NCBI GenBank assembly: GCA_002803225.1
Contig: NXFV01001528.1
Span: 62,001-126,000, forward strand
DNA length: 64,000 bases
DNA from: Gamarada debralockiae
Taxonomy: Eukaryota > Ascomycota > Leotiomycetes > Helotiales > Hyphodiscaceae
Direction of reading: 5' to 3'
Part shown: positions 47,191 to 57,887 of the stretch, piece by piece
Layout: every line of letters begins with the position of its first letter
Position numbering within the stretch: the stretch's first letter is position 1
Made by a program: the position numbers and the translations under genes
Notes under the pieces: generated by a model
Seen by the model: only the letters and a program-made list of their open reading frames with translations
What the model was told of the DNA's origin: nothing
Databases searched by the model: none

Positions 47191-48739
47191 ATGTGTTCAT
47201 CAATTACTCTCTTCTCTATTGCGAGCTTACTCGCCTCCACTGCCATCGCGGGATTCAGTTCTTCTTCCCAAAGCAATGTTGCGATCTACTGGGGTAAGCG
47301 AAACCTCCCCGTACTCCTCTCTTCGAATGATCTTTTTTGGGGACCAAATGTTGACTTTTCACTCAGGACAAAACTCCTATAATCAAGGCAGCGGATCACT
47401 TGCGCAGCAAAGACTGTCTTACTACTGCGCAAGTAAGTTTTCGATTCTTTTCTTTCCAGTATCAAACATTCCTTGAATTCTTTCCAGATACTAATTCTAA
47501 CTAGATACTGAACTTGATGTACGTTTCCAAATCCAAAACTTTCTTTCTCCACGACTCATCTTACCAACATCTAGATCATCCCAATGGCTTTTCTCGTCAC
47601 AATAGCCAATCCAGAACTCAACTTCGCCAACGCAGGAAATAACTGCACAGCAATCTCTGGATCCAATCTCTTCTATTGCCCTCAACTCGAGTAAGCCACC
47701 CAAAGTATTCTACGTTTCATCATGTAATCTAACCTAAGCAGGGCCGACATAGCTGAATGTCAAACCACATACGGGAAGACCATCCTTCTCTCCGTCGGAG
47801 GAGCAACCTACTCAGAAGGCGGCTTCAGTTCTTCCTCCGCCGCCATCACAGCAGCCAACAACATCTGGTCAATCTTCGGACCCTACTCGTCCAGCTCCTC
47901 CTCTCCCCGACCATTCGGCACCAGCGTAATCGACGGCTTCGACTTCGACTTTGAATCCACCGTCTCCAACATGCCAGCCTTCGGCCAACAACTCCGCGCC
48001 CTAATGAACGCCGATGCTGCCACGTCCGGCAAGCAATGGCTGCTAACAGCTGCGCCCCAATGTCCTTACCCCGACGCAGCAGACGGACCCATGTTAGCCG
48101 GAACCGTTTACTTCGATATCGTATGGGTGCAATTCTACAACAACTACTGTGGTATCAACTCTTTCACTGTGGGATCCAGCACGCAGAATAACTTCAACTT
48201 CGATACCTGGGACAACTGGGCCAAGACCGTCTCTCTGAACCCAAATGTTAAGGTTATGTTGGGTATACCAGGTAATACAGGAGCTGGAGCGGGATATGAG
48301 ACGGGATCTGCCCTTGCGGCTGTTATCAGTTATAGCAAGAGTTTCTCGAGTTTTGGGGGTGTCATGATTTGGGATATGAGTCAGGTTTATGCTAATACTG
48401 GGTTTTTGGATGGGGTCAGTAGTGATTTGGGGGCGCCTGCTAGCTCGGTTTCGAGGTATGTCCCCAATCGCTCGATGAATTGGTTTGAATGGATTTCTAA
48501 CATGATCTTATAGCACAACGACGGCAACTACGTTGACAACAATCACGACAAAGGCGACGACTACCACCGCCAATCCAACGACGACCACCACGTCGAGCAG
48601 TGCTGCCGCGACCACGACCGGAGTCGGAACTGTCGGCCAGTGGAGCCAATGCGGCGGTGAGGGATGGACTGGTGGAACAGTCTGTGTCAGTCCGTATGTT
48701 TGCACGTACTTGAGTGTTTGGTACTCACAGTGCGAGTAA
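47191..48739 (+). CDS. Secreted class III GH18 chitinase with CBM1
   Basis: Six exons, 47191-47293, 47367-47432, 47505-47518, 47575-47690, 47742-48455 and 48514-48739, encode 412 aa. A signal peptide (about residues 1-20, ending TAIA) precedes the GH18 barrel: [22 protein letters not shown] and the catalytic DGFDFDFES (DxxDxDxE with proton-donor Glu). Then come [11 protein letters not shown] and [12 protein letters not shown] Thr/Ser-rich linker leads to a C-terminal family 1 carbohydrate-binding module, [17 protein letters not shown], with the usual cysteines and aromatic residues. The enzyme cleaves chitin outside the cell or in the wall. Exon 3 is only 14 nt, but the frame works only with it. 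A first apparent acceptor at 47488 leads to a stop and is rejected. It is intact between pseudogenes. Confidence 0.93.
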
Positions 48740-49649
48740 ACCCGCCTCACGAAGTTCTCCTCGAACGTTAAAGGCAAGGTCAGTTTCGATGAGGCAGGAA
48801 GCTGGATGACGGAGAAAGATCATGATACGATCACCGACACTCTTTTGATTTGACATTCATGTACATATTTGCTTTTGGATTTTGTATTCTTCACTTCTTG
48901 TGCATTTACCTTTGGCGACGTTGTCTGCCACAACTTTATTATTTCCATTTTGCTTTGTTATGGAGCAAAGTCTAAAACGTCATGTATATGGGTTGCCATT
49001 TGGGACTCTGTAGTCAATCAAGTCATTCGCTCAATCAATCCTCAAACTCTCTCCTGCTGTCAAAACAAGTCCATGGAAACCTTGTGGTACTTTACTCACT
49101 GACCAGGCCGGAGGTGGGAGCTACAATAACTTGGAATTTAGTGCCACTCAGCAAACCCGACCCCGAACGCGCTTCCCCTGATTCGTCCACGCAAGAACCT
49201 TCAGTCTTATGTCGATCTCGAATTTAGTCCCATCTGCCAGCCGATTGTCAAATTCTTAGCGCTGCTGTTTCCAGACCGACCCTGATGCCGACGCCAAGCC
49301 TTCTTTCAGGATCCCACCCCCTATCAAAGTCGAAGCTGGGATAAGCTTATCTTTGAATCTTGGTTTTGGTTATGCGTGGAGGTTGATATGGTTTATTGGG
49401 AGATAGTTTGGGGTGAAATATGGTATCATTATCCAAATGAAGATGATAATTATCCTGTTGCCTGCGGGCTGGGGAAGAAGGAGACGGAAATATTATCAAG
49501 GCGGGATGATGGAAGCAAGCTTGAGGGGTGTGGTGCGGATGGGTATAAGATCGCGAGTTTTTCTCGACTTGAGAAGCCTTTCATTTTTAAATCTGTCAAT
49601 TTTCTTCACTCCAAAACTATCTCGTTCACCAGAACTGAATAATTGCAGC
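48740..49649. other. Intergenic, nothing recognised
   Basis: Chitinase 3' region, then sequence with no supported gene before the membrane-protein pseudogene. The plus-strand frame at 49376 (88 codons) is rich in acidic and aromatic residues but has no family resemblance. Confidence 0.4.
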
Positions 49650-50700
49650 ATGTCTCAGCCAAAGCCAACCACCATCATGCTACCACCCGGCGCACAAGTC
49701 GCCACTGCACAAGTAGTCTTCTTCATCATCTCCCTTTCCCACCACCTGCTTCCGTTTGGCCCCTGGCAAACGAGGGACAATCGGCTGGTTCTACTTTCTC
49801 ATTTTCTGCATCCTTAGAATCGCCGGTCCCTCCCCTCATAATCAGCGCACCTGATGATCTCCACCTATTGATCGAAGAAATGGATCTCGAAGACTCTTAG
49901 AGAAGATAAAATCCACAGTGGTCATGTCCTCCGCAGGCACAATGATACTGGTTTTAGGGATACAGGGGTTGTTACATAAAATGTCCGCCTCCTCCGTCTC
50001 GCCGTTCTCCCTTCTTCCAAATTTTGAAGCCGATAGATGATGATAGCGGATCGAAATTCGCGCTCTCAAAAAGCTTCGATAGATCCACTACCTCTCCTTC
50101 GCCACCTTACAACCCTCCTCCCTCGCCGGACTCGTCCTCACCTGTACCGGCGGCGCAGACAACAACCTCACTCTCGCCGATCGATACAAATTCCTCAAAT
50201 GCGGTTTGCTCCTCCTTCTCCACGCCTATATCGGGACAATCCTGCTCTCCCTCATTATTTTGTTCCGTATCAAGAAACTACCCAAATATGTAGAACGAAG
50301 GTTGTATTTTGCTCTTTTACTGGCAAGTCTGTTCTCGCTCGCGAGATTGTCGAATAGTAGAACCTCGATATAAGAATACGCTTGGGACTGGGAAAAGTTA
50401 AGAATATTACGAGGTTATTCTTAGCAAAAGTGGTGAGCCTCACCCAAAAATACCCCTGCGGGACCAAAGAATTTAAGAATGTTACCGAGGTTTTAGTAGG
50501 GTATTCTTATATTGAGGATTCTTATGCCGAGGATCTACTGTATGCGGTTCTTATCGTGTTTGCGAGAAATGAGGCTTTCAGGTTTATACTGGGCAATGTA
50601 CATGTTTCCACGAGAATATCAGTCGTTGGGGAATTTGTAGTTATGGTGCTGGTGCTGGGGCGAGGATTTGGACTGCGGGCGCCATTCGGGAGGAGAACAT
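49650..50700 (+). pseudogene. Polytopic membrane protein pseudogene split by a MITE
   Basis: ATG 49650 opens MSQPKPTTIMLPPGAQVATA followed by a membrane segment. The frame then slips by one base: GKRGTIGWFYFLIFCILRI appears in the next frame. A disordered stretch with several stops follows (about 49850-50070). Coding resumes with LAGLVLTCTGGADN, KFLKCGLLLLLHAYIGTILL and IILFRIKKLPKYVERRLYFA up to about 50355. There a MITE interrupts it. After the MITE, YAVLIVFARNEAFRF and GEFVVMVLVLGRGFGL look like the remaining helices. The layout resembles fungal seven-helix hypothetical proteins (DUF7702-like, assigned from memory of the family pattern). It is non-functional. Confidence 0.62.
50355..50542. 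mobile_element. Pogo-like MITE inside a pseudogene, about 186 bp
   Basis: The left end reads TAGTAGAACCTCGATATAAG and the right end GCCGAGGATCTACTGTA. As reverse complements they agree over about 24 bases with a few mismatches (AGTAGA(a/t)CCTCG..ATAAGAAT). TA lies at both outer edges, as expected for Tc1/mariner-pogo insertion. A sub-terminal direct repeat of (aa)gaatgttaccgaggtt/aagaatattacgaggtt is inside. No coding capacity. Confidence 0.75.
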
Positions 50701-50881
50701 GAAGGGGGATTGTCCCGCGTACCGGGGGAATTGTGCCGTGCCTATGGAAGGTGATCCCTCAGGAGAGGTTTGGAAACCGACTGTTGTCTCTTGAACTCAA
50801 TAGCCTCAATTCACCCGCGGGGTAGTGTTCGAAGAATGAGTTCAAAAAGGAATTGGCATGAAATTGAGCAGTAAAATAATT

Positions 50882-51663
50882 TCAAAAGAAAGACCTACAA
50901 AGAATCACGTTCTCACCCCAACACCCCAATCTCTGTAGTAGCAAACCTGGACGTAGAGTGGATATATTCCGCCTCTCGTCCTGATTGATGATGTGTAAAG
51001 GCCACTGCATCATCAGGATTATGGCTAACGATGGGAAGTTCCCGGCATTTTGATCAGATGTGTTGAAATCGGGACCGACAACACCAAACCAATCATAATC
51101 CAAATTGGCAGACCTTTCCGAATCTTTCCAGAATACTGTCGGTCACAAATCGAACGTCGAAAAGACCGACTTGGCACCGTAAGAACCAAAGTATGCAGAA
51201 GAAACCAGCATAGCTTTGAGTGTCTCATAGTCATTGATATCATGTATATCGGAAATGGTGGTCAGATTTGTAACGAAGGAGAGATCGTAGAAGAGTTGAT
51301 AACATCGAAATTCTGGAGAGTCCCACATTTCAGCCGATTACTGCGCACTTCGTTCTGTTCGTTCTCTTCGGTGGCCCTCTCGTCGTACATATTGCCGAAG
51401 GAAGTTTGTTTGGACTGATCATTAGCGATTCCCAGAGGGCCTGAAACAGAGATGACCGATTCATGCTTCGAGGTAATTGCCGACTTAGCTCGCTCATGAG
51501 CTAGAGGACTCTCGAATAATTTGAGCTTCTTCTGTCCTCCAGCCTCTTCGTCGTGATATACCGCCTTTTCTTTTGCGAGAGAAACGAGGCTTATGGTCGA
51601 GGAGGATACTGAAAGCCCGAGAAGTTTATAAACATTGATTATGCAAATAGAGAGTGGTGGCAA
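50882..51663 (-). pseudogene. Degenerate ORF of unknown identity
   Basis: On the minus strand one frame from 51663 reads through about 100 codons (SSSTISLVSLAKEKAVYHD, KKLKLFESPLAHERAKSA). A second frame (from about 51328) carries DINDYETLKAMLVSSAYFGS and VFSTFDL, then a TGA, then VFWKDSERSANLDYDWFGVV and ILMMQWPLHIINQDERR in the same frame. The TGA fits a CGA to TGA change. No family recognised. The two parts may be one decayed gene or unrelated frames. Confidence 0.3.
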
Positions 51664-51849
51664 CTAACATCTTTGTGAGACTTGTTCGTTGTAAGCCATG
51701 ATCCGAAAAGCTATTACAGATAGGCTCGTTCGAACTTAGAGGTTCATGTCTTGGTGTTCTTATGAATACCCTGATACAGTAGTGCATATGACGCTGGTTC
51801 AAAAGAGGCTTAAAGATTGCTTTCAATTCAGTCAACCCCCAACTTCCTA

Positions 51850-53300
51850 GCTATACAGCTTACAGAGCTCATATATATAGTATATCAAGCAGTCTAGTTC
51901 ACGGTGCAGCTTACGACAGTTTACGGACCGATTTTACCTCTGTTCTGTCCTTACGGTCACATTCCTGTTCCTTCAGGACCTTCCTTTAGAGCCTTCCTTC
52001 AGGGTCGCATGAACATAGGCACGTTACACCATAGATATCACCGTACCTTCTAGACCTGCCAATAGGATGTTGCGGATAAGGGTTCCTCTTGCCTGAATCT
52101 GTTGTAGTTGGGTTGTAGTCAATCCTTCCCCTAATGCCACATGGGTCGAATTTCTCCAGTCCCATGGTGTTATACAAGCTATCTGTAGGGTCCTGAGACT
52201 AGGTTGCCGAAGTAGGAGTGGCCTCTACAGTTGTCGTTCCTCGGGCTATTTAGCAATAACAGGTAGTTGTAATTGGTCTCACTTGGTAGAGACTTCAGAT
52301 TTGTAACATAAGGTGGACTTGCCCTAGGGGTAGGTGAGTGTGGGAGGAGTCACAACGAGTTGTCAAGTATAGGGTCAAAGTTGTAGTAGGATTGATCGAG
52401 CGACTAAAGTCAGTCTTTCCCTGAGCTGTTCTAGCTCCTCCTTAACCCCTTGTTCCTCCTCCCGATATTACCAGGCTGACTTCTATGATACAATCATAAT
52501 TCATTTAAGCCTCCTCAACAATGCTTTATCTAATTAACTGTAATAGCTACAGGTGCAGCTGGAGGACAACAGGAGGGGTTGCAGTGTGTCAGAGAAGTAG
52601 TAGTTCGGTGAAGGAGGAAAGAAGTGTCGTATGAATGTAGTGTGCTAACAGAGGTTCTATAATGCTTGTATTGCTTGTGTCTGTAAAGGGGTCAAATTAA
52701 AGTGAGAGTAAGACTCAAGCTTGCCAAGGCAAGAGAAGGGACTCAGAGATTCCCTATATATGCATCCTTTGACAGCCTCAATAAAGCCTTTATCACTGCT
52801 CCCTTCACTGATATCATCACTTCTTCCTGCATTGTCAAAGACTCCTGTAATGACCTCATCCCTAGGTCATTGCTGTGTTCTAGACATTTGCCTGATGTCA
52901 GGCCTTCTAGCGTTCCAACAACTAGATAACTAGTGTCAGAGCACAGTTCTAATGACAAAACTGATGACGCTAGTGATGTCATTAACTCAGGCATCCTTCC
53001 TTCAGGGTCACCTGAAGTCATGACCCGAGCTCCTATTACATCAACGCTTCTTCTCTAGCTCAGTGTCCCTACATCATGACTTATCGCTAGCTCCGAATGC
53101 TAACATCACTCCCTGACATCATAGGCCCTGCGTTAGAACCGACTCCTCCTATCGCTAGCCTAGCTTCGCTTGCCTCAGGGGTTCTAGGTCGCCTAGTGGC
53201 AGGGCCTAGGCCTAGTGAACTACATAACTGCAGAAGGGCATTGCAATTGCATCACCAGTATCATCAATTGCGTCATCAGAACTGTGCTCTGACACCAATG
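51850..53300. mobile_element. LTR-retroelement relic cluster
   Basis: 51910-52020 (gacagtttacgg, ccttcctttagagccttcc) matches 56234-56375. 52350-52460 matches 13381-13480. 52539-52650 (tgtaatagctacagg, gcagctgga(g)gacaacagga) matches 56034-56130 and, inverted, 56560-56698 and 58870-58990. 53072-53220 matches 13551-13700. No protein domain is visible. I read this as several truncated pieces of one or two LTR families. Confidence 0.5.
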
Positions 53301-53953
53301 ACCTAGGTGTACGCTAGAAGGACTCACATCAGGCAGAGGTCTAGAACACAGCGATGGGAATGTCTACACCGTCTTCTCTAATAAGTTCGGTAGCGGTTTA
53401 TGCGCATGAGTACAGGAAGGTGCCTATGCAGCCGGCGAAAGCATAATTTACGCTTTTACGCCGTTGTCTGGTTTAATAGCTCGTCTTCGCCTTTAACACT
53501 CGGCCAAGGGGCTTAAGCGATGTTCACATAGTATAATGCTTTGTGTGGTGCAATAAGCGGCTCGCTCTCCGGCGTTTTGTTTCCCACGCAACTGCAGGTC
53601 GTAGAGTATAACTTCAGTTACTACGCAAGCGGCCGGATGTCACTAACTGCCCGCACATCAATCCTACCAGACGTTAATAATTGCTCCCTAAATGCAATTT
53701 TGAACTAGGATCGCTGATAGGTGGTTCGATGAGCTTCAACCAATAGGATCTCGAGTTATACATTATTTTATGTTGTAATTTAGTCGAAAGGCAAAGTTTA
53801 ATGGATGCAAGGCAGCGAGAAACAAGGGCGGGCCAGCGGGCTAATCGCAAAGGAGATCAATATATAAACATGCGTAACTTTTCAAATTAAACTTTGTCAA
53901 ATGCAAAAAGTTTTGAAATTAGAACCAACTACAAGTCTTTGAGTCAATTCAAT
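53301..53953. other. Intergenic, nothing recognised
   Basis: No gene or clear terminal repeat. Probably more decayed repeat sequence. Confidence 0.35.
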
Positions 53954-54455
53954 TCAACTTGCATCTGGGAGAGAGTCTGGGAGTTTGCGAATTCGCGAAC
54001 GGCTCCGAAGCCTTCCTCCGCATAGCGACCTCAAACGCCAAGGGAGCCTTCCCAGGGGTAGTAAGATCAAGGAGCTTTGTATAGTAGGAGTCAGTTGACT
54101 GATAGCGGCCTTTGCAGGCGTTGGCTGACTAGTGGCGGTCTTCTTTGTCGAGGCAGATTTTGGGATAGGCTGCAGCCATCTGCCTTCTTTCGCTTTGTTC
54201 AGGAACAGGGCCTGAGCAGCCACGAGATTGTCAACTCTGTTTGCAATGGCCTTGACTTTGGTGATTGCAGTCTCACCTGGTCGGTAGTCGTGAAAATAAA
54301 AGTGACGCCTGAGCGCACGCTAATGCAGCGTTGATATAGCGCTGATGCAGCAAGGGGAATGTGGGCAGAATAGCGGACTGCATTGAAGATCTCGAGTTGG
54401 AGGTGTGCAGGATGAAGAAGCGCTGGGTGAGGAACATGAAAATGTCCTGCATCAA
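53954..54455 (-). pseudogene. Frame-broken coding relic upstream of HNH_2 copy B
   Basis: The minus strand carries MQDIFMFLTQRFFILHTSN, then in another frame LEIFNAVRYSAHIPLAASAL and RSGVTFIF, then in a third YRPGETAITKVKAIANRVDN and LVAAQALFLNKAKEGRWLQP. A further shift gives KAPLAFEVAMRRKASEPFAN. Smooth coding-like stretches joined by shifts suggest a decayed gene, possibly a gag-like or other repeat-encoded protein. I could not name the family. Confidence 0.3.
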
Positions 54456-54580
54456 TGCGTTGCTAGAAACGGTTGGATTGATGTCAGTGATTCTGCATTA
54501 GGAAACGCCCTATGTGGCCGCTAGCGCATTGCGACCTTCTTCCTCATATCTCAAGACCTTTCTTTACATCAAACTCAGCA

Positions 54581-54680
54581 CTCTCTATCAATCTTGACAC
54601 TTCTCCATCAACCTTGACACTTCTCCATCAACCTTGATACCTCTCCATTAACCTTGACATCTCTTCATCAACCTCGACAC
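54581..54680 (+). repeat. Five tandem 20-bp units before HNH_2 copy B
   Basis: Units of the type (t/c)tctccatcaaccttgacac begin at 54581, 54601, 54621, 54641 and 54661 with one to four changes each. The block ends 13 bp before the start codon at 54694, so it forms the core promoter or leader of copy B. Copy A has no such repeat at the same place. Confidence 0.9.
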
Positions 54681-54693
54681 CCTCTCTGAAGCC

Positions 54694-55774
54694 ATGGAAG
54701 ACTTCAATATTCCTAGCGCAGAACGGGTCGCCCTACTTACGCGCCTCCAAAATGCGATAGGCAATGTGCCACCATACTTTTGGGCGGCCTGTCAGGTGTG
54801 CGACCTCGAGGCCCTTGAGAAATTGGACGAGGTTGCTTGCATTAACCCTGCAATTGTTCGTGTTCTTGCTGGACAAACTCACACAATGGCACAATATTGT
54901 AAGTAAAAAGGCCTTGTATTCTTTCGTACGATATTTCCTTGCTCTAGCTGATAACTTTATAGGGAGTCCGTATCCGCCGTCGAATTTGGGCTTGTCACCT
55001 GCCCTTCCTACCCTGAAACAGAAGACTTCAGATTCACCAGGAGCCAGGTGCTTAACGGAACAGAGAGACAACTTTTGCTGTGTTCTTACGAAAGAACAAG
55101 CCACAGACGTTGGTCACATATATCCATTCCACTCCATCAAACACAAGGAAGAAGATATATTTGGGCAGCGGCACATGTTTTGGAATCATTTAAAGGTCTT
55201 CTGGCCAGAGGAAAAAGTTGCTGCTTGGGAAGCAGAACTTTTCCCAAGAGGCCTACATAAAATGGGTGGGGAAAGAGTCTCTAACCTTATTACATTATCC
55301 GCCGACGCACGCAGAATTTGGGGCATAGGAGCATTTGCCCTTAAACCGATTTCTATATCAAACGACAATATGACCTTGAAAGTCCAGTTCTTTTGGCAAA
55401 AACGACAACAAGACACTCAAGTAGCAATAAGTCTCTTGACCACGCCATTCTCTACCAAGAACCTTAACCACTACAAGTGGAACGCCAACAGCGAAGGTGG
55501 TAGTAGGTTATTCGATAATACCACACGCAAACCGATTAAATCCCGCCAGTTTTTCGAGCTTCAAACTGACGATCCAATAACAAAACCACTACCAAGTTTC
55601 CAACTTCTTGAGATGCAGTGGTTCCTTCAACGTGTAACAGGCATGGCGGGGGCTGTTGAGGCGGACTGGCCGTCATATTCAGAACTTGACCCAGACGAGG
55701 ACTACTCGCCGTATATGGAGGGAGACTCAGACAAGGACATTTCTGATCTTGAACTTGATAAAGTTAGGGATTAA
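54694..55774 (+). CDS. HNH_2-type protein, copy B, final His missing
   Basis: Two exons, 54694-54898 and 54963-55774, encode 338 aa; the intron interrupts the same Trp codon as in copy A. Matching blocks are MEDFNIPSAERV, PYFWAACQVCDLEALEKL, CCVLTK, HIYPFHSI, FWPEEKVAAWEAELFPRG, NLITLSA, NDNMTLKVQFFWQK and LPSFQLLEMQWFLQR. Where copy A has SAQAHLAW, copy B has SADARRIW, so the last His of the HNH signature is Arg. The other conserved positions remain. The acidic tail is longer than in copy A. The reading frame is otherwise clean, suggesting selection on some function that does not need cleavage, or very recent loss. It is surrounded by repeats on both sides. Confidence 0.78.
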
Positions 55775-56033
55775 TCCTTGCCTTCCTGATTGTTCTAAGC
55801 ATCACACAAAGGAGGCAGAAGGAGATGGAGAAGGAAATGGGGAAGAAGTCGGAGTCGATGACAAAGATAGTGTACTTGTAAAGCTTTTTCTAACTATTGC
55901 CTACTTGCTATCAAGCTGTACATTGTTGTATACTTTAGAGAATTCATACTGACGCAACTGAACTAAGTGTGATAGGTTGAGACCCAGAGGAAATTAGGCA
56001 TTAGCTATCGCCTGCAAATTAGTTATGTGACGG
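55775..56033. other. 3' region of HNH_2 copy B
   Basis: A short gap between the gene and the LTR-like repeat. Nothing recognised. Confidence 0.3.
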
Positions 56034-56698
56034 TGTAATAGTTGAGGCAGCTGGAGGGCAACAGGAGGGGTCACAGTGTGTCGAAGAAGTAGCAGTCACT
56101 AAAGGAAGAAATAGTGGTTGTATTGATAGTAGGATTCTTGAGCGTTCGTGCAATCTGATTTCCGAAACTCACGCTTAGCCTCCCTAACTCTGTGGCTCAC
56201 TGAGCTTGTATATATATCTAGCTTGTAGTCAAGCTTATGGACAGTTTACAGTCCGTCCTCCGCTCTTACGGCCGCTTACTGTCTGATTTTATAGCCGTAT
56301 TACTATTTCTTCACGATCCTTCCTTCAAGGTCATTCGCCCAGGCCTTCCATTAGGGCCTTCATTTAGAGTCCAGACACCTATGCCTAGGTTCCTATTACT
56401 GTAATAGGAGCCTAGACCCCGAAGGAACAGGCTAGGCTATGCAGACCCTGGACGGATAATCCCAGCCTGTAGGACCCTGGAAGGCTCGGAATCGGAGCCA
56501 GCCACTAATACTGCTGCTGTGTGAAGTATAGATAAGGCTTGCCAACCCTACTTGAAGAAGGGCAAGGTTGAGTTTTTTGGAACTCAGATCGTACGAAGGC
56601 TCAGGAATACAACCATTATTATCTCTTTTACTCTATTACTACTTCTCTGATATACTGTGATCCCTCCTATTACCCTCTAGCTACAGGTAACTGTAACA
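56034..56698. mobile_element. Two LTR-like repeats in inverted orientation
   Basis: A plus-oriented copy starts near 56034 (tgtaatagttgaggcagctgg) and runs to about 56390. A second copy in the opposite orientation ends at 56698 with ctagctacaggtaactgtaaca. Its reverse complement again starts tgttacagtt..ctgtagc and continues ataggagggatcacag, matching the first copy. The two arms meet around 56400-56500. No internal coding region separates them. Probably two truncated solo LTRs. Confidence 0.5.
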
Positions 56699-57887
56699 AT
56701 TAAAGTAGATCATTTCACTTTAAAGGGAGTTTGCTATACTTTATAATGTGCAGGATATGATATCCCTATAAATATAAGTGGCTATAGGCTGAAGTATTAT
56801 TTAGAACAGCTCCACCAACTTTAAGTCAAGTACGCAGGTGTAGGAGATTAGATCAAAAAGTTTAAAAGTGAGAACAATCAACTGAGTTGTAGGCTTAACT
56901 GTCTTGCACACTATTCTTATTATTGACTTGGCGTAGATAAATAGGAACAGCTAGAGGTGGCTATTATGAATCTTCAAACTTCTAATCAAGGGCTTAAGAT
57001 AGATATTGATTGCCTTAAAAAAGAGCACTAGGTTGCAATTGGCACACCTGCTGTTCACTTACTGGAAACAGATCCAGGGGAGAGTGCAGGTCTGAAGGAA
57101 TTTCTGGAGACATAGTCAAATTCTAGATAGAAGATGGGATCAAGAAGAAAAGCCGACAAGAGATATAATAGGACCCTTTACTGCTGCCATTATATAGTCA
57201 AATGCACCTTTTGTATGTTTTTATGGCTGTACACTTCTTATTCCCGTTGCAAGTCCCTGCAAAAGAACGCATTTTATTACTACTTTAAACTGTTATCGCG
57301 CCTACTATCTCGTGAACAAGTAGCCTGCAGTTCCTTACTATTCTTGGCCATAATCTCGTTTCCTAGCTACGCTCCGATGCAGTGGCCGCAACACCTACAC
57401 CCCTGCCATGCTTTACTTGAACGGGCAGTCAATCTACGTTCTGTTAAAGGCGACTAGCATTTAGGCAGGCTTGTTATCGTGACAACGAAGTGCTTAGGGC
57501 CTTCATACCTCTAGTTTTTATGGTCTTGCTTAGGCGTACACCGGATAATAATACAAGACTGATTGGCCCCTCAAGCTGTGACACAAATTGAAAGGGTCAT
57601 TCACTCTCCCTTGATATTCAAACAGTATATAAAGCAATAAAGGGATAAGAATGCTAGCTACAGGATCGTAGCTATTGAGGTATGCTTTGACATATCGAAT
57701 TAGAGCGTACGATACATTCTAGACTATTATTTAATTATAAATTCTCTGGAATTTTCCCTTAGTCTCCAATCTCTAATTTCGCAATGGTAACTCGTAATTA
57801 ATAATTACAGAGAATACAACGCTAGAATTGAGGAGACGTCGGAACACTTAGCTTGATGCTGTAACAAGAGCATAGCTCCTGAAGGTA
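56699..57887. other. Repeat-rich intergenic, nothing recognised
   Basis: AT-rich sequence without a supported gene. The plus-strand frame at 57134 (107 codons) is rich in Cys, Tyr and Phe and has no recognisable motif. Confidence 0.35.

Noticed and set aside
49842..50069. Minus-strand frame inside the membrane-protein pseudogene
   Set aside because: It lies in the disordered middle of a plus-strand pseudogene and has no family resemblance.
57134..57457. 107-codon plus-strand frame in the repeat region
   Set aside because: Cys/Tyr/Phe-rich, no motif, in AT-rich repeat sequence; not convincing as a gene.
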